From contig JAKEET010000202.1 in NCBI GenBank assembly GCA_022616435.1, positions 1 through 44,971 of the forward strand: 44,971 nt of DNA, written 5' to 3'. Below the pieces are notes generated by a model. The model ran no database searches. It saw nothing but the letters and a program-made list of their open reading frames with translations, and was not told the origin of the DNA. The position numbers and the translations under genes were made by a program. Below are positions 42,168 to 44,971 of the stretch, in pieces (position 1 is the first letter of the stretch; each line of letters starts with the position of its first letter). This stretch comes from Gemmataceae bacterium (GTDB lineage Bacteria; Planctomycetota; Planctomycetia; Gemmatales; Gemmataceae).

Positions 42168-44582
42168 TCATGCCGCCTGCTTCCATTCACCCTGGGCAAT
42201 GCGTTCCAGGGCGGGCTTCTTGCGGCTGACGGACTTCGGCGCCGAAGCCGCCGCGGCCGGGTCCTTGGCTTCGTGCCACCACAGCATCGCGAACGCCGGG
42301 ACCAGGAATGGGCGGACCACGAACGTGTCGATCAGCACGCCGACCGCCAGGGCGAAGCCGATCTGGATGAGCGTGTTGAGCCCGGCGAGCATCAGCGTGC
42401 CAAATGTACCGGCCATGATGAGCCCGCACGACGTGATGGCGGCGCCGGTCTTGGCGAGTGCCCGACGCATGCCTTCGAACGAGCCGTGTCGCTTGCGCTC
42501 CTGCAAGGCGCGGCTGACCAGCAAGATGTTGTAGTCTTCGCCGACCGCCACCAGGATGACGAACAAGAAGAACGGTACGCGCCAATCGACAGTGGCCAGC
42601 GGGGCGCCGGTCCACAAGACGCCGGCCAGGACCGTGGCCCCGAGGGCGGCATAGTAGCTCGCCAGCGTCGTCAGCAGCAGGTAGATCGACAAGACCAGCC
42701 GGCGAATCAGCAGCAGCAGGATCAGGAACACCGACGCCAGCACCAGGCCGTTGACGCGCAGCCGGTCGCCCTCGGTCACTTCCGCCAGGTCTTGCGCGCA
42801 GGCGGTGATGCCGAAGCATTCCGCCTGAATCCTCTTGCCGATCAGGTTGAAGCGCGGCAGCTCGATCGCCAGCCAGGTGCGGATCAGCTTCAACGTGGCC
42901 GCGCTTTCCGGTTCGAACGGATCGCTTTTGAGGATGATGTCCAGCCGCGTCACGGAGCGGTCGGCGGCCGAGGCGACGTAGTGTTCCTTGGCCTGGGCGT
43001 GAATGGCCGAGCGGAACTCCTCGACGATGGGCTGCACGAGGATCAGCAGCCGGGTCACGAGGCAGTCGCGCTCGGGGTCGGGCGTGAGATCGATGAGCGG
43101 CATCCCCAGCGGCTGCGTCAGGCTGCGCACTTCGGCGACGTTGGGCAGGCTCGCAAAGCCCCGGCTCAGGTGGTCGATCTGGCGCTGACCGGCGCCGCTG
43201 TCCCAATCGGCCGTGGTCGCGAGCAGCACGGTGACCGGCCCGACGTCGCCGGCCGTGAAGTGGCGCTGGATGGCGGCCAGGCCGCGAAGGCTTTCCGCGT
43301 GCGGCGACAGCTCGCCGGTGGCGCGGTAGTTCGACGGCACGCGCAGTCCGAAGAACACCAGCGGCGCCAGGATCAACGTGGCCACGGACAGCACGAGCAC
43401 GGGCCGCCGGGCGACGCCGCGGCTGACCCAATCCCAGAAGCCGAGCCGCAGGTGCATCTGGCGAAGGGCCTTGTCCTTCGCGGAGAAGCGCGGGGGGCGT
43501 CGCGGCCAGAACGCGGCGGCGCCGGTCAGGCTCAGCAACGCGGGGGTCAGCGTCAGCGACGCGAGCAGGGCGACGCCGAGGCTGATGGCGATCGCGGGAC
43601 CGGCGTAACGGACCTTGGCGAACTCCGCGAGCGCCATCAGGCCAAGGCCGACCATCACCGTGCCGGCGCTGGCCACCAGCGCTTCGCCGACGCCGCCGAC
43701 GCCGCGGGCGATCGCGCCGGCCGTCTCCTGGCCGTCTTCCAGCTCTTCGCGATAGCGGCTGATCAGGAACAGACAGTAGTCGGTCCCCGCGCCGTACAGA
43801 ATCACGATCGCGAAGATCTTCGAGATGTTGACCAGTTGCACGCCGGGGAGCAGGGTCATCATGGCGAGCAGGTTGAGCGCCACCCAAACGGAACAAGCGA
43901 TGGTGATGAGCGGGATCAACGCCATGACCGGGGCGCGGTACACGGCCAGGAGCACGACAATGACCAGCAGCACCGTCGCCCAGGTCGTGTCCTCCAGGCT
44001 GTTGCCGCACGCCTTGGTCAGGTCGCGGCCGACGCCGGCGACGCCGGTGGTGTACAGGTTCGGGGCGTGGTCGCCGGCGGCGCTGACGCGTTTCTTGGCG
44101 ACGGCTTCGGCGCGGTCCACGGCGTGCAAGGTGGACACCGCCAGGTACGGGCTGCCGAGCGACACCTGGATGAGCGTGCATTGCTGATCGGGACTGATGA
44201 GCCGGGCGCCGACCAGGCCGTCCCGGTACGAGTCGATCTTGCCGATCTTCAATTCCGGCGCATCCCGACGCAGCGTTTCCAGATCGGCGACCAGTCGATT
44301 GACGAGTTCGTAGTCGTGCTCCGACAGCGGGTCGGTGTCGCGCTCCACGGCGAAGACGACGCGGCTGGCGAAGACATCCTGCGGAAAGGCTTGCTCGAGC
44401 AGTTGATAGGCGCGCACGCTCGTGAAGCGGTCGGGGAAGAAGCGAATGTCGTCGTCCTGGGTGCGGGCGTCCCAGTGGGGCGCCGTGCAGGCCAGCGTCA
44501 CGCCCAGGATCAGCCAGCAGGCGCAGATCGTCCAGGGGTACTTGGCTGTGATCCGTCCCAAGTGCTGGAACATCCGCCGCAT
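42168..44582 (-). CDS. MMPL-family (RND-like) membrane transporter
   Basis: An 804-residue transporter with two halves. Each half has one N-terminal membrane helix, a large outer loop and a bundle of about five helices. The paired functional motifs are GAGTDYCLFLISRYREEL in the first half and VAVGEDYNILLVSRALQE in the second, which correspond to the MmpL proton-relay region. MMPL proteins export lipids, hopanoids or glycolipids. Because a squalene-hopene cyclase-like gene is present (though 31 kb away), a hopanoid transporter (HpnN-like) is worth considering but not shown. The ATG at 44582 fits the family. The PNP gene follows directly. Confidence 0.9.
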   Translation of the reverse strand: MRRMFQHLGRITAKYPWTICACWLILGVTLACTAPHWDARTQDDDIRFFPDRFTSVRAYQLLEQAFPQDVFASRVVFAVERDTDPLSEHDYELVNRLVADLETLRRDAPELKIGKIDSYRDGLVGARLISPDQQCTLIQVSLGSPYLAVSTLHAVDRAEAVAKKRVSAAGDHAPNLYTTGVAGVGRDLTKACGNSLEDTTWATVLLVIVVLLAVYRAPVMALIPLITIACSVWVALNLLAMMTLLPGVQLVNISKIFAIVILYGAGTDYCLFLISRYREELEDGQETAGAIARGVGGVGEALVASAGTVMVGLGLMALAEFAKVRYAGPAIAISLGVALLASLTLTPALLSLTGAAAFWPRRPPRFSAKDKALRQMHLRLGFWDWVSRGVARRPVLVLSVATLILAPLVFFGLRVPSNYRATGELSPHAESLRGLAAIQRHFTAGDVGPVTVLLATTADWDSGAGQRQIDHLSRGFASLPNVAEVRSLTQPLGMPLIDLTPDPERDCLVTRLLILVQPIVEEFRSAIHAQAKEHYVASAADRSVTRLDIILKSDPFEPESAATLKLIRTWLAIELPRFNLIGKRIQAECFGITACAQDLAEVTEGDRLRVNGLVLASVFLILLLLIRRLVLSIYLLLTTLASYYAALGATVLAGVLWTGAPLATVDWRVPFFLFVILVAVGEDYNILLVSRALQERKRHGSFEGMRRALAKTGAAITSCGLIMAGTFGTLMLAGLNTLIQIGFALAVGVLIDTFVVRPFLVPAFAMLWWHEAKDPAAAASAPKSVSRKKPALERIAQGEWKQAA

Positions 44583-44769
44583 CCTCCGCGGTGTCTAGCC
44601 CAAGTTACTGGCGCGCATCCTCGGCGCGGGCGTCCCGCTCGCAGCGCGACGCCGTGAGCGATGCCGTGCAGCGTCGGCGCGCGAATTCATACCTGGAAGT
44701 CTCGGAGCGTGGCAATGCCCATCTCATCGGATGGACTGGCGGTCTGACTATAGGGAATCTGCCGGTAAT

Positions 44770-44970
44770 TCACCCAACGCGGCGGGAGCGCGAAGCGGGG
44801 CAACGTGGCGAAAGGTTGCTGGGGTGGGAACTGCATGGACGCCAAGGATGCCAAGTTGCCAGCTTTGCCGCTGTGGCGTTGTGATAGCGCTGCCGCATTG
44901 TCACCTGGATCACGTTGCTGGCGGCATCGTAACTCGTTTCCGTCTGCTCCAGGATCGTGTCACCGGTCAC
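44770..44970 (-). CDS. RHS-repeat-like protein fragment, cut by right window edge
   Basis: The minus-strand frame is open to the right edge and reads ILEQTETSYDAASNVIQVTMRQRYHNATA, which resembles RHS/YD-repeat proteins (YDAAGNV-type repeats). Only about 66 residues are seen. The last 33 codons (AAKLATWHPWRPCSS and on) no longer look like RHS repeats and pass through a 9-bp repeat run (44838-44863), so the 3' end is probably truncated or frameshifted. RHS proteins are large polymorphic toxins or surface proteins. This may be a decayed copy; the rest lies outside the window. Confidence 0.5.
   Translation of the reverse strand: MTGDTILEQTETSYDAASNVIQVTMRQRYHNATAAKLATWHPWRPCSSHPSNLSPRCPASRSRRVG
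44838..44863. repeat. Short direct repeats GACGCCAAG / GATGCCAAG / TTGCCAGC
   Basis: Three 8-9-base units occur in a row within the degenerate tail of the RHS-like fragment. The rest of 44583-44769 holds no gene; a TATAGT (44752-44747, minus strand) may be part of a transporter promoter. Confidence 0.35.
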
Positions 44971-44971
44971 G

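Overview
The window is about 45 kb of high-GC DNA that reads as a planctomycete chromosome. A member of the Pirellulales or a related order is likely, but this is inference from gene content only. The evidence is the combination of large Ser/Thr kinases with extra C-terminal domains, Tat-exported Gfo/Idh/MocA oxidoreductases, a sugar phosphate isomerase/epimerase, small planctomycete-type hypothetical proteins, secreted proteins with proline-rich linkers, and the gene order hpf - PTS EIIA - HPr - EI - DUF2344 - RNase E/G. No rRNA, tRNA, CRISPR array or complete insertion sequence was seen.

Layout, left to right. At 1-2.5 kb lie a PIN-domain tail, a TIM-barrel isomerase and two small genes, one of them flanked by copies of the isomerase 3' end. 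At 2.7-9.0 kb, minus-strand genes encode a tail-anchored kinase, a secreted Ig-like protein, fructose-1,6-bisphosphatase and a membrane acyltransferase-like protein. At 9.1-13.6 kb, plus-strand genes encode a squalene-hopene cyclase-like enzyme, an alpha/beta hydrolase and a Tat oxidoreductase. At 13.8-18.3 kb are small membrane, cupin and hypothetical proteins, an OmpR-type regulator, an outer-membrane-like protein and a HAD hydrolase. At 18.5-20.8 kb, guaB overlaps a secreted protein gene. At 20.8-21.9 kb is a winged-helix/nucleotidyltransferase plus HEPN pair resembling a toxin-antitoxin module. At 22.0-28.9 kb is a regulatory PTS block (hpf, EIIA, HPr, EI) followed by a DUF2344 gene and an RNase E/G with an insertion of about 400 residues. 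At 29-30.5 kb are a tail-anchored coiled-coil protein, pxpB and a truncated gene in a mosaic of duplicated fragments. At 30.6-35.3 kb a tightly coupled minus-strand operon encodes a membrane kinase with an extracytoplasmic domain, an unknown beta-rich protein and a glycosyltransferase-FkbM methyltransferase fusion. At 35.6-38.9 kb are a second Tat oxidoreductase, a stand-alone receiver and two zinc-ribbon membrane proteins. At 38.9-45 kb are a secreted TPR protein, purine nucleoside phosphorylase, an MMPL transporter and an RHS-like fragment cut by the window edge.

The PTS block has EI, HPr and a EIIA but no EIIB or EIIC, so it looks like a phosphorelay used for regulation rather than sugar uptake. 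Its genes sit between ribosome hibernation (Hpf) and RNA decay (RNase E/G). guaB and purine nucleoside phosphorylase represent purine synthesis and salvage, and fbp represents gluconeogenesis.

The main unexplained signal is in the gene junctions. Several different inverted repeats, some recurring in the window, sit at the 3' ends of genes, and one arm often contains the stop codon. One of these palindromes lies in frame inside the cyclase gene. A short motif running from stop codon to start codon recurs at three other junctions. The winged-helix/HEPN module carries palindromes over its own promoter and start codon.
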